DNA of 64,000 bases from contig NZ_CP054424.1 of assembly GCF_013334205.1 (NCBI RefSeq), positions 1,570,001 to 1,634,000 on the forward strand, given 5' to 3'. Positions 23,274-33,377 of this stretch are shown piece by piece; positions within the stretch are counted from its first letter, which is position 1, and each line of letters opens with the position of its first letter. Position numbers and translations under genes: made by a program. A model generated the notes under the pieces. It made no database searches, was not told where the DNA came from, and worked only from the letters and a program-made list of their open reading frames with translations. This DNA comes from Rhodoferax sp. BAB1. Lineage in GTDB: Bacteria > Pseudomonadota > Gammaproteobacteria > Burkholderiales > Burkholderiaceae_C.

Positions 23274-24308
23274 TCATTTCTCGGCCTTCCTGGGGTCCAG
23301 CGCATCGCGCAGCGCATCGCCCATGAAGGTCAGCAGCAGCAGGGTAATGACCAGCACGCCGAAGGTGGACAGGGAGATCCACCAGGCGTCGATATTGTTC
23401 TTGCCCTGGGCCAGCAGCTCGCCCAGGGACGGCGTGCCGGGCGGCACGCCCAGGCCCAGGAAATCCAGCGAAGTCAGCGCCAGGATGGCCGCGCTCATGC
23501 GGAAAGGCAGGAAGGTCACCACGGGGGTCAGGCTGTTGGGCAGGATGTGGCGCCAGATGATCTGCCCGTTGGACAGGCCCATGGCGCGCGCCGCCCGCAC
23601 ATAGTCGAGCTGGCGGTTGCGCAGGAATTCGGCCCGCACATAGTCCGACAGGCCCATCCAGCCGAACAGGCTGAGCAGGATCAGCAGCAGGGCCACGCTG
23701 GGGTCGAACATGGCCGAGAAAATGATGAGCAGGTAGAGCTCGGGCATGGAGCCCCAGATCTCGATGAACCGCTGGAAACCCAGGTCGATCTTGCCGCCGA
23801 AATAACCCTGCACGGCCCCGGTGAGCACCCCCAGCAGCACGCCGATGATGGTCAGCGCCAGGGCGAACAGCACCGAGATGCGGAAGCCGTAGAGCAGGCG
23901 CGCCACCACGTCGCGCCCGCGGTCGTCGGTGCCCAGCCAGTTGTCGGCCGAGGGGCCTGAAGGGTTGGGCTCCTTGGCAAAATAGTTGATGGTGCTGTGG
24001 TGATAGGGATTGGGCGGATACAGGGCGAAGTTGCCTTCCTTGGCGAACTGCTGCTGGATGAAAGGGTCCAGGTAGTCGGTCGGCGTTTCGAAGTCGCCGC
24101 CGAAGGCCGTCTCCGGCACGTTGTGCAGGATGGGCACATACCACTGGCCGTGGTGGCGCGCCAGCAGCGGCTTGTCGTTAGAGATCAGCTCGGCGCCCAG
24201 GCTCAGCACGAAAAGCGTGCAGAAGATCAGCAGGCTCCAATAGCCCAGGCGGTTGCGCCGGAAACGCAACCAGGCACGCTGTGAGGGGGAAAGGGAAACG
24301 CCAGCCAT
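23274..24308 (-). CDS. yejE: Peptide ABC transporter permease YejE
   Basis: A 344-residue permease: an N-terminal helix (about 22-42), a periplasmic segment, then the binding-protein-dependent transport domain with [16 protein letters not shown] and the EAA-like loop [21 protein letters not shown]. It is one base overlapped with yejB (TGATG), so translation is coupled. Confidence 0.95.
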   Translation of the reverse strand: MAGVSLSPSQRAWLRFRRNRLGYWSLLIFCTLFVLSLGAELISNDKPLLARHHGQWYVPILHNVPETAFGGDFETPTDYLDPFIQQQFAKEGNFALYPPNPYHHSTINYFAKEPNPSGPSADNWLGTDDRGRDVVARLLYGFRISVLFALALTIIGVLLGVLTGAVQGYFGGKIDLGFQRFIEIWGSMPELYLLIIFSAMFDPSVALLLILLSLFGWMGLSDYVRAEFLRNRQLDYVRAARAMGLSNGQIIWRHILPNSLTPVVTFLPFRMSAAILALTSLDFLGLGVPPGTPSLGELLAQGKNNIDAWWISLSTFGVLVITLLLLTFMGDALRDALDPRKAEK

Positions 24309-25342
24309 CAGTCGAACTTCACTCGCGGATCGACCCAGACGTAGCAGAGGTCGGAAATCAGCTTGGTCACCAGGCCGATCAGCGTGAACAAATAGAGCGT
24401 GCCCAGCACGACGGGATAGTCGCGCCGCATGACCGACTCATAGGACAACAGGCCCAGGCCGTCGAGCGAGAACAGGGTCTCGATCAGCAGCGAGCCGGCG
24501 AAGAAGGCACCGATGAAAGCGGCCGGGAAGCCGGTGACGATGGGGATCAGCGCATTGCGGAACACATGGGTCCACAGTACGCGGTTCTCGCCCAGGCCCT
24601 TCGCGCGGGCCGTCAGCACATATTGCTTGCGGATTTCCTCGAGGAAAGCGTTCTTGGTCAGCATGGTGGTCACGGCGAAGGCGCCCAACACGCTGGCCGT
24701 CACCGGCAGGGTGATATGCCAGAGGTAGTCGACGATCTTCGCGCCCCAACTCAAGGTTTCCCAGTTGCTCGAGGTCAGGCCGCGCAGGGGGAACCATTGC
24801 AGCTGGCCGCCGAAGATCACCAGCAGGGCCACGCCCAGCACGAAACCGGGAATGGCATAACCAATGAGCACGATCAGGCTGGTCAGCGTGTCGAAGCGGC
24901 TGCCGGCGCGCACCGCCTTGGCGATGCCCAGGGGGATGGAGATCAGATAACTCAGGAAAAAGGTCCACAAGCCCAGGCTGATCGACACCGGCAATTTATC
25001 CTTGACCAATTCCCAGACGCTCTTGGGATAGAAGAAACTCTTGCCCAGGTCGAAGCGCGCGTACTGGCCCAGCATCTGCCAGAAGCGCTCATGGGCAGGT
25101 TTGTCGAAACCATAGAAGGCGCGGATCTCGGCGATGCGCGCGGCGTCCACGCCCTGGCGGCCACGATAACCGGCGCCGGAGGACGCCGCACCCTCGCCGC
25201 CCGTGTCGCGCCCCTGCAGCTGGGCCACCATCTGCTCCACCGGCCCACCCGGTACGAACTGGATCACGACAAAGGTCAGCAGCAGGATGCCGAACAGCGT
25301 CGGGATCATGAGCAGCAGACGCTTGAGGATGTAGGCCGGCAT
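24308..25342 (-). CDS. yejB: Peptide ABC transporter permease YejB
   Basis: A 344-residue permease starting [24 protein letters not shown], typical of DppB/YejB. A hydrophilic periplasmic insert with Gly/Ala-rich sequence spans about 45-75. The EAA loop is [21 protein letters not shown]. It pairs with YejE to form the membrane channel. The gene sits 3 bp after yejA. Confidence 0.95.
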   Translation of the reverse strand: MPAYILKRLLLMIPTLFGILLLTFVVIQFVPGGPVEQMVAQLQGRDTGGEGAASSGAGYRGRQGVDAARIAEIRAFYGFDKPAHERFWQMLGQYARFDLGKSFFYPKSVWELVKDKLPVSISLGLWTFFLSYLISIPLGIAKAVRAGSRFDTLTSLIVLIGYAIPGFVLGVALLVIFGGQLQWFPLRGLTSSNWETLSWGAKIVDYLWHITLPVTASVLGAFAVTTMLTKNAFLEEIRKQYVLTARAKGLGENRVLWTHVFRNALIPIVTGFPAAFIGAFFAGSLLIETLFSLDGLGLLSYESVMRRDYPVVLGTLYLFTLIGLVTKLISDLCYVWVDPRVKFD

Positions 25343-25345
25343 GGC

Positions 25346-27199
25346 TTAGCGCCCTCCCCCAGCCGCTGCAAGATTCGCAGGGGTGGCCCACCAGACGGAG
25401 GTCACCCAGGCCTCGGGCTGGTAATAACGCGGCGTCACGGCCGGCTGCTCGAAACGGCCGGCACGCCAGGCCACGCGGTGCACCCCGCTGTACCAGTGCG
25501 GCACGGTGTAGTGGCCATGGCGCAGCACCCGGTCCAGCGCGCGCAGGCGCGCCACCAGTTCGGGCCGGGTCTGGGCCGAGATCACCTGGTCCAGCAGCGC
25601 ATCGACCGCCGGGCTCTTGAGGCCGATCACATTGCTGGAGCCCTCGGTGTCGGCGGCCTTGGAACCGTAACGCTCCAGCAGTTCGGTGCCCGGTGCCTCG
25701 CTGCCTATCATGCGGTTGCTGATGATCTCGAAATCAAAGACGTCCATGCGCTTTTGCAGGATGGCGAAGTCGAACACCTTGTAGTTGACCTGCATGCCCA
25801 GTTTCTCGAGGCTGCGCGCATACGGCGTGACCACACGGCCCATGGAGCCGGAGTTGTCGAGGAACTCGATGGCGAAGGGTTCCCCCTTCGCGTTGCGCAG
25901 CGCGCCGTCGCGGTAGGTCCAGCCCGCGGCGGCCAGCAGATCGCGCGCGCGGCGCAGGTTGTCGCGCAGGGTGTGGCCGGAGGCCGGGTCCAGGCTGGTC
26001 ACGGGCGGCAGCGGCACCTCTTCGCTGAAGACTTCGGGCGGCAGCTGGCGGCGCAGCGGCTCCAGCACGGCCAGCTCTTCGGGGCCGGGCCTGCCTTGGG
26101 CCTCGAAGTCGCTGCCGACAAAATAACCGCGCACACGGGTGTAGGCGTTGTAGAACAGCTGGCGGTTCATCCACTCGTAGTCCATGGCCAGGGCGATGGC
26201 CTGGCGCACGCGTACGTCCTTGAACTTCTCGCGTCGCATATTGAAGAGGAAACCCTGGAAGTCGCCGGCATTGCCGTGCTGCAGCTCCTTCTTGATCAGT
26301 TCTCCGCGCTCGAACTGCTTGCCGGTATAGGCCCGTGCCCATTCGCGCGCGATGAAGGCCTGGATGTAGTCGAACTCGCCGGCCTTGAAGGCTTCCAGCT
26401 GGGCTGTGTTGTCCTTGTAGATCTTGTAGGTGATGCGGTCGAAGTTGAACAGGCCACGGCGCACATTGAGGTCACGCGCCCAGTAAGCCGGGTCACGCTC
26501 GTAGCTGATGTCCTTGCCGAAGTTGACCTTGCCGATGCGGTAGGGGCCGCTGCCAATGGGGATGTCCGTCACGATCTGGTCCAGGGCTTTCAGCTTGCCG
26601 TTCTCCAGGCCCCACTGACGGCTGAACACCGGCAGGCTGCCGGCGATCAGCGGCAGTTCGGCGTTGATGCGCTTGAAATCGAAACGCACCTGACGCTCGC
26701 CCAGCACCGTCACCCCCCGGATCTCGCCGAAGATGGTGCGGAACTGCGGCGCGGCCTCCTTGGACGTCAGCCGGTCGAAGGAATGCTTGACGTCGGCTGC
26801 CAGCACCGGATCGCCGTTGTGGAAACGCGCCTGCGGGTGGAGTGTGAAGACCGCCGACAGCCGGTCGCGCGCCACGCTCACGTCCTGGGCCAGCAGGCCA
26901 TAGGCCGTGGTCGGTTCGTCCATGGTGCCGGTCAGCAGACTTTCGAACACCAGGCCATTGAGGCCGGGCGGCGCACTGCCCTTGAGCGTGAACGGGTTGT
27001 ACTTGTCGAAGTTCGACAGGCGGGTGGGCGGCACCAGCGTGATCTCCCCGCCTTTGGGGGCGGCCGGGTTCACATAGTCGAAGTGGCTGAAACCCGGCGC
27101 ATACTTGATGTCGCCGAACTGGGCATAGGCGTGGGCAGCCCAGAGCGGCCCTGCCGAAAGCAGCGAAACCAGGCCCAGGAGGAAACAACGCATCCGCAT
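25346..27199 (-). CDS. yejA: Oligopeptide-binding protein YejA
   Basis: A 617-residue extracytoplasmic binding protein of the SBP_bac_5 family. The signal peptide ends AHAYA; the mature part begins [19 protein letters not shown] with KGGEI following. I chose the ATG at 27199; one at 27214 would lie inside the inverted repeat at 27205-27220. It captures peptides for YejBEF and is the first gene of yejABEF, transcribed divergently from fabI. Confidence 0.93.
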   Translation of the reverse strand: MRMRCFLLGLVSLLSAGPLWAAHAYAQFGDIKYAPGFSHFDYVNPAAPKGGEITLVPPTRLSNFDKYNPFTLKGSAPPGLNGLVFESLLTGTMDEPTTAYGLLAQDVSVARDRLSAVFTLHPQARFHNGDPVLAADVKHSFDRLTSKEAAPQFRTIFGEIRGVTVLGERQVRFDFKRINAELPLIAGSLPVFSRQWGLENGKLKALDQIVTDIPIGSGPYRIGKVNFGKDISYERDPAYWARDLNVRRGLFNFDRITYKIYKDNTAQLEAFKAGEFDYIQAFIAREWARAYTGKQFERGELIKKELQHGNAGDFQGFLFNMRREKFKDVRVRQAIALAMDYEWMNRQLFYNAYTRVRGYFVGSDFEAQGRPGPEELAVLEPLRRQLPPEVFSEEVPLPPVTSLDPASGHTLRDNLRRARDLLAAAGWTYRDGALRNAKGEPFAIEFLDNSGSMGRVVTPYARSLEKLGMQVNYKVFDFAILQKRMDVFDFEIISNRMIGSEAPGTELLERYGSKAADTEGSSNVIGLKSPAVDALLDQVISAQTRPELVARLRALDRVLRHGHYTVPHWYSGVHRVAWRAGRFEQPAVTPRYYQPEAWVTSVWWATPANLAAAGGGR

Positions 27200-27204
27200 G
27201 CGAC

Positions 27205-27220
27205 AATTCTGCACAGAATT
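27205..27220. promoter_or_regulatory. Inverted repeat in the yejA/fabI divergent promoter region
   Basis: AATTCTG-CA-CAGAATT is a perfect 7-bp inverted repeat located between yejA and fabI, where both promoters must lie (51 bp between start codons). It looks like a repressor operator; the protein that binds it is unknown. Confidence 0.45.
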
Positions 27221-27250
27221 TTTACTTCCCCAGACCTACCGAGAAAAAAT

Positions 27251-28048
27251 ATGGGTTTCCTTACCGGCAAGAAATTCCTGATCACCGGCGTTCTGAGCAA
27301 CCGCTCCATCGCCTACGGCATCGCCAAGGCCTGCCACGACCAGGGGGCCGAACTGGCCTTCAGCTACGTGGGCGAGCGATTCAAGGACCGCATCACCGAG
27401 TTCGCCGCCGACTTCGGCTCCAAGCTGATCTTCGACTGTGACGTCGGCGACGACGCCCAGATCGAACAGCTCTTCAAGGACCTGTCGGCCCACTGGCCCC
27501 AGTTCGACGGCTTCGTCCACAGCATCGGCTTTGCCCCGCGCGAGGCCATTGCCGGCAACTTCCTGGACGGCCTCTCCCGCGAGAACTTCCGCATCGCCCA
27601 CGACATCAGCGCCTACAGCTTCCCGGCCATGGCCAAGGCGGCCCTGCCCTACCTGAAGGACAAGTCGGCCCTGCTGACGCTGAGCTACCTGGGGGCCCTG
27701 CGCGCCATCCCCAACTACAACACCATGGGCCTGGCCAAGGCCAGCCTGGAAGCCTCGGTGCGTTACCTGGCCGAAGCCGTGGGCAGCCTGCCCGACGGCC
27801 GCTGCATCCGCGTCAACGGCATCAGTGCCGGCCCCATCAAGACCCTGGCCGCCAGCGGCATCAAGGATTTCGGCAAGCTGCTCGCCGTGGTGGCCGGCGC
27901 CTCGCCGATCCGCCGCAACGTGACCATCGAGGACGTGGGCAATGTCGCCGCCTTCCTGCTGAGTGACCTGGCCAGCGGGATGTCCGCCGAGATCACCTAC
28001 GTGGACGGCGGCTTCAGCCAGACTGCCGTGGCCATCGTCGAAGCCTGA
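27251..28048 (+). CDS. fabI: Enoyl-[acyl-carrier-protein] reductase (NADH) FabI
   Basis: A 265-residue SDR-like reductase. It starts [14 protein letters not shown] with the [10 protein letters not shown] cofactor segment; the active site has LSYLGA and Tyr-x6-Lys in YNTMGLAK, and ends AIVEA. It catalyses the last step of each fatty acid elongation cycle and is the triclosan-sensitive type. It stands alone, divergent from yejA, with a strong terminator behind it. Confidence 0.97.
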   Translation: MGFLTGKKFLITGVLSNRSIAYGIAKACHDQGAELAFSYVGERFKDRITEFAADFGSKLIFDCDVGDDAQIEQLFKDLSAHWPQFDGFVHSIGFAPREAIAGNFLDGLSRENFRIAHDISAYSFPAMAKAALPYLKDKSALLTLSYLGALRAIPNYNTMGLAKASLEASVRYLAEAVGSLPDGRCIRVNGISAGPIKTLAASGIKDFGKLLAVVAGASPIRRNVTIEDVGNVAAFLLSDLASGMSAEITYVDGGFSQTAVAIVEA

Positions 28049-28070
28049 TCCGGCAGCCGTTTCCCGAATG

Positions 28071-28097
28071 AAAACGCCCCGCATCGCGGGGCGTTTT
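28071..28097. terminator. Bidirectional Rho-independent terminator
   Basis: AAAACGCCCCGC-ATC-GCGGGGCGTTTT: a 12-bp perfect stem with A and T tracts on both sides, so it can end both fabI (+) and the convergent decarboxylase gene (-). Confidence 0.92.
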
Positions 28098-28117
28098 CAT
28101 TGGGAGAGAAGAAAGGC

Positions 28118-30391
28118 TCAGGCCTTGACGCAATCGGCGTAGTAGTGCTTCCTGCCGTCTTCCGCCACCACTTCCACCAGGCCGTGGATGTCGGTCTCGA
28201 AACCCGGGCACTGGGCGTTGAACTCGCGGGCGAACTTCAGGTAGTCCACGATCTTCCGGTTGAAGACCTCGCCCGGAATCAGCAGCGGGATGCCAGGCGG
28301 GTACGGCGTGACCAGGCCCACCGTGATGCGGCCTTCGAGCTGGTCGATCTCCACCCGCTCGGTCGTGCGGTGCGCGATGTGGGAATAGGCGTCGCTCGGG
28401 TTCATGGCCGGCGTCAGGTCGCTCAGGTACATCTCGGTGGTCAGGCGCGCGATGTCGTACTTGGCGTACATCTCGTGGATGAACTGGCACAGGTCGCGCA
28501 GGCCCATGCGCTCGTATTTGGGCTGCTTCTTGCAGAACTCCGGCATGACGCGCCACATGGGCTGGTTCTTGTCGTAGTCGTCCTTGAACTGCTGCAGCGC
28601 GGTCAGCAGCGTGTTCCAGCGGCCCTTGGTGATGCCGATGGTGAACATGATGAAGAAGCTGTACAGGCCGGTCTTCTCCACCACCACGCCGTGCTCGGCC
28701 AGGTACTTGGTCACGATGGAGGCCGGCAGGCCGGTCTTGTCGAACTTGCCGTCCAGGTTCAGGCCGGGCGTGACGATGGTGGACTTGATCGGGTCCAGCA
28801 TGTTGAAGCCGTCGGCCAGCTGGCCGAAGCCGTGCCACTTGCTGCCGTTCTTGCCCCGGCCGTCACTGCGGATGATCCAGTCCTCGGCCGCGCCCACGCC
28901 CTCGTCCACCAGCTTGTCCGGGCCCCAGACCTTGAACCACCAGTCCTGGCCGTACTCCTCGGCCACCTTGCGCATGGCGCGCCGGAAATTCAGCGACTCG
29001 GCAATGCTTTCCTCCACCAGCGCGGTGCCACCGGGCGGCTCCATCATGGCGGCGGCCACGTCGCAGCTGGCGATGATGCTGTACTGCGGGCTGGTGCTGG
29101 TGTGCATCAGGTAGGCCTCGTTGAAGAGGTGGTGGTCCAGCTTGGTGTTCTCCGAATCCTGCACCAGCACGTGGCTGGCCTGGCTGATGCCGGCCAGCAG
29201 CTTGTGGATGGACTGGGTGGCGTAGACCATGGAGTTCTTCGGGCGCCCGCGCTTCTTGCCCATGGCGTGGTAACGCCCGTAGAAGGGGTGGAAGGCGGCG
29301 TGCGGCAGCCAGGCCTCGTCGAAATGCAGGTTGTCGACATAACCGTCGAGCAGGCCCTTGATGGTCTCGGTGTTGTAGAGCACGCCGTCGTAGGTGGACT
29401 GCGTCAAGGTCAGCACGCGTGGCTTGACCTTCTTGGCATCCACGCCCTTGAGCAGCGGATTGGCCTTGATCTTGGCCTGGATGGTGGCCGGCTCGAACTC
29501 GCTCTGCGGGATCGGGCCGATGATGCCGAAGTGGTTGCGCGTGGGCTTGAGGAAGACCGGCACTGCGCCCGTCATGATGATGGCGTGCAGGATGGACTTG
29601 TGACAGTTGCGGTCCACCACCACCACGTCACCCGGCGCCACCGTATGGTGCCACACGATCTTGTTGGAGGTGCTGGTGCCGTTGGTGACGAAATAGCAGT
29701 GGTCGGCATTGAAGATGCGCGCGGCGTTGCGCTCGCTCTCGCCGATGGCGCCGTCGTGGTCCAGCAGCTGGCCCAGCTCCTCCACCGCGTTGCAGACGTC
29801 GGCGCGCAGCATGTTCTCGCCGTAGAACTGGTGGTACATCTGGCCCACCGGGCTCTTGAGGAAGGCCACGCCGCCCGAGTGGCCCGGGCAATGCCAGGAA
29901 TAGGAGCCGTCCTCCGCGTAGTCCAGCAGGGCCTTGAAAAACGGCGGCTGGATTCCTTCCAGGTAGCTCTTGGCCTCACGAATGATGTGGCGCGCCATGA
30001 ACTCGGGCGTGTCCTCGTACATGTGGATGAAGCCGTGCAGCTCGCGCAGGATGTCGTTGGGCAGGTGGCGGCTGGTCTTGGTCTCGCCGTAGACGTAGAT
30101 CGGCACGTCGGCGTTCTTGAAGCGCACTTCCTCGATGAATTTGCGCAGGTTCAGCACCGCCGGGTCCAGGTCCGGGCCGGGCGTGAACTCCTCGTCATCG
30201 ATCGACAGGATGAAGGCGCTGGCGCGCGACTGCTGCTGGGCGAACTGCGAGAGGTCACCGTAGCTGGTGACACCCAACACCTCGAAGCCCTCGGCCTCGA
30301 TGGCCTGTGCCATGGCCCGGATGCCCAGGCCCGAGGTGTTCTCGGAGCGGAAGTCTTCGTCAATGATGACAATGGGAAAGCGAAACTTCAT
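28118..30391 (-). CDS. Orn/Lys/Arg decarboxylase, AdiA-like
   Basis: A 757-residue PLP enzyme of fold type I with a CheY-like wing domain (about 1-130), a PLP domain and a C-terminal domain. The PLP lysine lies in QSIHKLLAGISQASH; HFDEAW upstream binds the cofactor ring. Length and motif spacing match biodegradative arginine decarboxylase AdiA (about 755 residues) better than the shorter forms, but lysine or ornithine as substrate is not excluded. No antiporter gene is adjacent, so an acid-resistance system is not shown here. Confidence 0.88.
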   Translation of the reverse strand: MKFRFPIVIIDEDFRSENTSGLGIRAMAQAIEAEGFEVLGVTSYGDLSQFAQQQSRASAFILSIDDEEFTPGPDLDPAVLNLRKFIEEVRFKNADVPIYVYGETKTSRHLPNDILRELHGFIHMYEDTPEFMARHIIREAKSYLEGIQPPFFKALLDYAEDGSYSWHCPGHSGGVAFLKSPVGQMYHQFYGENMLRADVCNAVEELGQLLDHDGAIGESERNAARIFNADHCYFVTNGTSTSNKIVWHHTVAPGDVVVVDRNCHKSILHAIIMTGAVPVFLKPTRNHFGIIGPIPQSEFEPATIQAKIKANPLLKGVDAKKVKPRVLTLTQSTYDGVLYNTETIKGLLDGYVDNLHFDEAWLPHAAFHPFYGRYHAMGKKRGRPKNSMVYATQSIHKLLAGISQASHVLVQDSENTKLDHHLFNEAYLMHTSTSPQYSIIASCDVAAAMMEPPGGTALVEESIAESLNFRRAMRKVAEEYGQDWWFKVWGPDKLVDEGVGAAEDWIIRSDGRGKNGSKWHGFGQLADGFNMLDPIKSTIVTPGLNLDGKFDKTGLPASIVTKYLAEHGVVVEKTGLYSFFIMFTIGITKGRWNTLLTALQQFKDDYDKNQPMWRVMPEFCKKQPKYERMGLRDLCQFIHEMYAKYDIARLTTEMYLSDLTPAMNPSDAYSHIAHRTTERVEIDQLEGRITVGLVTPYPPGIPLLIPGEVFNRKIVDYLKFAREFNAQCPGFETDIHGLVEVVAEDGRKHYYADCVKA

Positions 30392-30536
30392 GGACGATGG
30401 ACTCCAGCCGGACTGAGAAAAAGGAAAAACGAGCGCGAAGTGTACGGATTAATTGGCGGCTGACCCGGATCTGTCACTGGATTTGCCGCAGAATGTCGCA
30501 ATTGAATCACAAGCACCGATAGGAGCAAAGCAAGTC

Positions 30537-30968
30537 ATGGCTGATTCGACCCTCTGGTGGCTGGCTGCCGGCATCCTGGTGGCCGCCGAACTGACCACCG
30601 GCACCTTCTACCTGCTCATGCTGGCCGGGGGCCTGGCTGCCGGGGCTGTGGCGGCCCACACCGGGCTGGCGGCCACCCCACAGGTGGTGATCGCCGCGCT
30701 GGTGGGCGGTGGCGCCGTTCTGGCCTGGCACTTCTGGCGCCCCCGCGCGGCGGCCAACCAGGAGGCCGGCAGCAACCCGGACGTCAATCTGGACGTTGGT
30801 GAAACCGTGCAGGTCGAGTCCTGGCTGCCCGATGGCAGCACCCATATCAAGTACCGCGGCGCCCAGTGGCTGGCCATGCCACGGGATGTCAGCAGCCGTG
30901 CCACCGGTGCGCACCGCATCGTCGAGGTGCGCGGCAGCCAGCTGATCCTCGAAAAAATCGCCAACTGA
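30537..30968 (+). CDS. NfeD-like membrane protein
   Basis: A 143-residue protein: two or three hydrophobic helices (about 6-25, 28-45, 49-68), then an OB-fold-like NfeD domain (about 80-143) with VGETVQVESW. AGGAG at 30521-30525 fixes the ATG at 30537. It precedes the SPFH gene by 16 bp; NfeD/SPFH pairs form large membrane-bound complexes linked to protein quality control. Confidence 0.88.
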   Translation: MADSTLWWLAAGILVAAELTTGTFYLLMLAGGLAAGAVAAHTGLAATPQVVIAALVGGGAVLAWHFWRPRAAANQEAGSNPDVNLDVGETVQVESWLPDGSTHIKYRGAQWLAMPRDVSSRATGAHRIVEVRGSQLILEKIAN

Positions 30969-30984
30969 AGCAGGGAGTACCACC

Positions 30985-31896
30985 ATGGAAATCGCCATCC
31001 TCGTTTTTGTCATCGCCGTCATCTTTGTCAGCCGCTCGGTCAAGATCGTGCCGCAGCAGAACGCCTGGGTGGTCGAGCGCCTGGGCAAGTACCACGGCGC
31101 GCTCACGCCCGGCCTGAACTTCATCTTCCCCTTCATCGACAAGGTTGCCTACAAGCACAGCCTCAAGGAAGTGCCGCTGGACGTGCCCAGCCAGGTCTGC
31201 ATCACGCGCGACAACACGCAGTTGCAGGTCGACGGCATCTTGTACTTCCAGGTCACCGACCCCATGCGCGCCAGCTACGGCTCGTCCAACTACATCGTGG
31301 CCGTCACCCAGCTGGCCCAGACCTCGCTGCGCAGCGTGATCGGCAAGCTCGAGCTGGACAAGACCTTCGAGGAACGCGACATCATCAACGCCCAGGTGGT
31401 CCAGGCCATCGACGAGGCCGCGCTGAACTGGGGCGTCAAGGTGCTGCGCTACGAGATCAAGGACCTGACGCCGCCGAAGGAAATCCTGCACGCCATGCAG
31501 GCCCAGATCACGGCCGAGCGCGAGAAGCGCGCCCTGATCGCCGCCTCCGAGGGCCGCCGCCAGGAGCAGATCAACATCGCCACCGGTGAACGCGAGGCCT
31601 TCATCGCCCGCTCCGAGGGGGAGAAGCAGGCCGCCATCAACAAGGCCCAGGGCGAGGCTGCTTCCATCACCGCCGTGGCCGACGCCACCGCCGGCGCCAT
31701 CGAGCGCGTGGCCGCGGCCATCCGCCAGCCCGGTGGCGAGCAGGCCGTGCAGCTCAAGGTGGCCGAGAAGGCCGTCGAGGCCTACGGCCAGGTGGCCTCC
31801 GACGCCACCACCACCCTCATCGTGCCCGGCAATATGAGCGAAGTCTCGGCGCTCATCGCTTCGGCCATGACCCTGGTGCGCCAGACCAGAAGCTGA
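30985..31896 (+). CDS. SPFH/band 7 protein (QmcA/stomatin-like)
   Basis: A 303-residue protein with an N-terminal membrane anchor (about 2-19), the band 7 domain starting IVPQQNAWVVERLGKYHG, and an Ala/Glu-rich coiled coil (about 170-230). It matches the slipin/QmcA group that associates with NfeD partners and FtsH. The upstream gene supplies the NfeD partner. Confidence 0.92.
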   Translation: MEIAILVFVIAVIFVSRSVKIVPQQNAWVVERLGKYHGALTPGLNFIFPFIDKVAYKHSLKEVPLDVPSQVCITRDNTQLQVDGILYFQVTDPMRASYGSSNYIVAVTQLAQTSLRSVIGKLELDKTFEERDIINAQVVQAIDEAALNWGVKVLRYEIKDLTPPKEILHAMQAQITAEREKRALIAASEGRRQEQINIATGEREAFIARSEGEKQAAINKAQGEAASITAVADATAGAIERVAAAIRQPGGEQAVQLKVAEKAVEAYGQVASDATTTLIVPGNMSEVSALIASAMTLVRQTRS

Positions 31897-31919
31897 TCCT
31901 GGCGCTGCGCCAGGCCGAC

Positions 31920-31943
31920 GGGAAGCCGGGTGACCGGCTTCCC
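31920..31943. other. Strong hairpin after the SPFH gene
   Basis: GGGAAGCCGG-GTGA-CCGGCTTCCC is a perfect 10-bp stem with a GTGA (GNRA-type) tetraloop. No T-run follows, so it may stabilise the 3' end of the nfeD-SPFH message rather than terminate by itself. Confidence 0.5.
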
Positions 31944-31969
31944 GCAGCGATACCCCTCACCTGACCTCC

Positions 31970-32452
31970 ATGGACCTGCCTTCCAACCAACTGAGCATGA
32001 CGGTGCTCATGACACCGGACACCGCCAATTTTTCAGGCAAGGTGCACGGCGGCACCATCCTCAAGCTGCTCGACCAGGCGGCCTATGCCTGTGCCAGCCG
32101 GTATGCCGGGCGTTATGTGGTCACCCTGAGTGTCGACCAGGTGATGTTCCGTCTACCCATCCAGGTCGGGGAGCTGGTCACGTTCATGGCCAGCGTCAAC
32201 CACACCGGGACCTCCTCGATGGAAATCGGCATCAAGGTGATCGCCGAGGAGATCCGCAGCAAGGTGGTGCGGCACGTCAACAGCTGCTTCTTCACCATGA
32301 TCGCCGTCGACGACGACGGCAAACCGACCGCCGTGCCGCCCTGGCAGCCGGTGAGCGCCGAAGAGCGGCGACGTCATGCGGCAGCCGAAATGCGCCGCGC
32401 CATGCGGCGGGAAATGGAACAGAAGTTTGCGGCCATCCGCCACGCCGGCTGA
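31970..32452 (+). CDS. Acyl-CoA thioesterase, YciA-like hotdog fold
   Basis: A 160-residue hotdog protein. MTPDTANFSGKVHGGTILKLLDQAAYACASRY contains the catalytic region typical of YciA-type acyl-CoA hydrolases (here cited in pieces: VHGGTILKLLD). A basic, Arg/Glu-rich tail follows from about 128. It hydrolyses acyl-CoA thioesters; chain-length preference is not predictable. It stands alone, convergent with the nuclease gene. Confidence 0.88.
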   Translation: MDLPSNQLSMTVLMTPDTANFSGKVHGGTILKLLDQAAYACASRYAGRYVVTLSVDQVMFRLPIQVGELVTFMASVNHTGTSSMEIGIKVIAEEIRSKVVRHVNSCFFTMIAVDDDGKPTAVPPWQPVSAEERRRHAAAEMRRAMRREMEQKFAAIRHAG

Positions 32453-32477
32453 GCGCTGACGCCGCCACGGCCCACGC

Positions 32478-33032
32478 TCAGGGTCGTGCGTTTTTACGGT
32501 AGGCCCAGGGCGCCAGGGGATGGTCGTCGCGCCACAGTCCCAGCCGGCCGGCACGCGCCTGCTGCTCGGCCTGCGCATAAAGGGCCCGGTCCTGGACCGA
32601 CTGCTCCCGCTCATACGCCTTGTAGTGCCAGGCCAGGCCCAGGCGCAGCAATTCCAGATTGATGTCCTGGCCGTCCAGCATCACCTTGCCAATTTCGCGG
32701 CCATAGCGGTCTTTTTTGCCCAGTTCGATCTGCACCACCCGGTTGAAGACCAGATCGGCCAGGGACTGCCGGGAGCGCTGCCCATAGGCCTGGCGTTTTT
32801 CCGGCGCATCGATGCCCGCCAGCCGGATCTTGTGCTGCACCTTGTGCTCATCCAGCGCCGTCAGTGTGTCGCCATCGGCAATGGCCACGACACGGCCTGT
32901 CAGGGTGCTGGCAGCGACGGAAAGGGCCAGGCAGACGAGCAGGAGCACCGCGAGGGCACGAACCCTGCGGAAACTGTTTTCTGCGCGCAACGGCAGGGCC
33001 GATGCGTCCCAACTTACTCTTGTTTCCAGCAC
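32478..33032 (-). CDS. Staphylococcal-nuclease-like (SNase) secreted nuclease
   Basis: A 184-residue protein with a signal/anchor helix at about 24-42 and an OB-fold SNase domain after it. Catalytic marks are VVAIADGDTLTA, IRLAGIDAPEKRQAYG and DRYGREIGKV, giving the Asp, Arg and Glu residues expected for calcium-dependent phosphodiester cleavage. The start could be any of several codons before the helix; the first ATG is given. It is probably exported and acts on DNA or RNA outside the cytoplasm. Confidence 0.85.
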   Translation of the reverse strand: MLETRVSWDASALPLRAENSFRRVRALAVLLLVCLALSVAASTLTGRVVAIADGDTLTALDEHKVQHKIRLAGIDAPEKRQAYGQRSRQSLADLVFNRVVQIELGKKDRYGREIGKVMLDGQDINLELLRLGLAWHYKAYEREQSVQDRALYAQAEQQARAGRLGLWRDDHPLAPWAYRKNARP

Positions 33033-33148
33033 TTCTCACCAACGACGGTACTTCCCGCCTTCACCGGGCGGGATTGCTCGAAATTCGTCTGACGCGAATT
33101 TCTCGGGGCTACGCCCCCGCGCTACGCGCGTCCGAATCCGCAAAAAAT

Positions 33149-33172
33149 AAAACCCCGCCGAGGCGGGGTTTT
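33149..33172 (-). terminator. Terminator of tRNA-Ser
   Basis: Minus strand AAAACCCCGCC-TC-GGCGGGGTTTT followed by ATTTTTT. The 11-bp stem lies just after the tRNA CCA end. Confidence 0.92.
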
Positions 33173-33178
33173 CTTTTC

Positions 33179-33268
<90 letters not shown>

Positions 33269-33278
33269 GAAGCCCGCT

Positions 33279-33307
33279 ATTGTAGCCGAGCCTGGGGCCG
33301 CCTCGCA
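33279..33307 (-). promoter_or_regulatory. Candidate promoter of tRNA-Ser
   Basis: On the minus strand TACAAT (forward 33279-33284) lies about 11 bases before the mature 5' end, a good -10 element. The -35 at 17-bp spacing (TGCGAG) is weak. Confidence 0.5.
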
Positions 33308-33332
33308 GCGACCGGGACCGAAACGGGCAAAG

Positions 33333-33356
33333 AAAAAGCGCCCGCAGGCGCTTTTT
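33333..33356. terminator. Rho-independent terminator downstream of the livK-like gene
   Basis: AAAAAGCGCC-CGCA-GGCGCTTTTT, a 10-bp symmetrical stem with T-runs in both directions. It ends the minus-strand receptor gene and insulates it from the tRNA. Confidence 0.9.
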
Positions 33357-33377
33357 CAGGGGAGCCTGGCAGGCTGA

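Noticed and set aside
24281..28048. A 1255-codon open frame on the plus strand
   Set aside because: It runs antisense through yejE, yejB and yejA before joining the true fabI frame. It has no family features outside fabI and arises from GC-biased codon use.
31920..31943. Rho-independent terminator after the SPFH gene
   Set aside because: The stem is strong but no T-run follows, so it was listed as a hairpin of open function.
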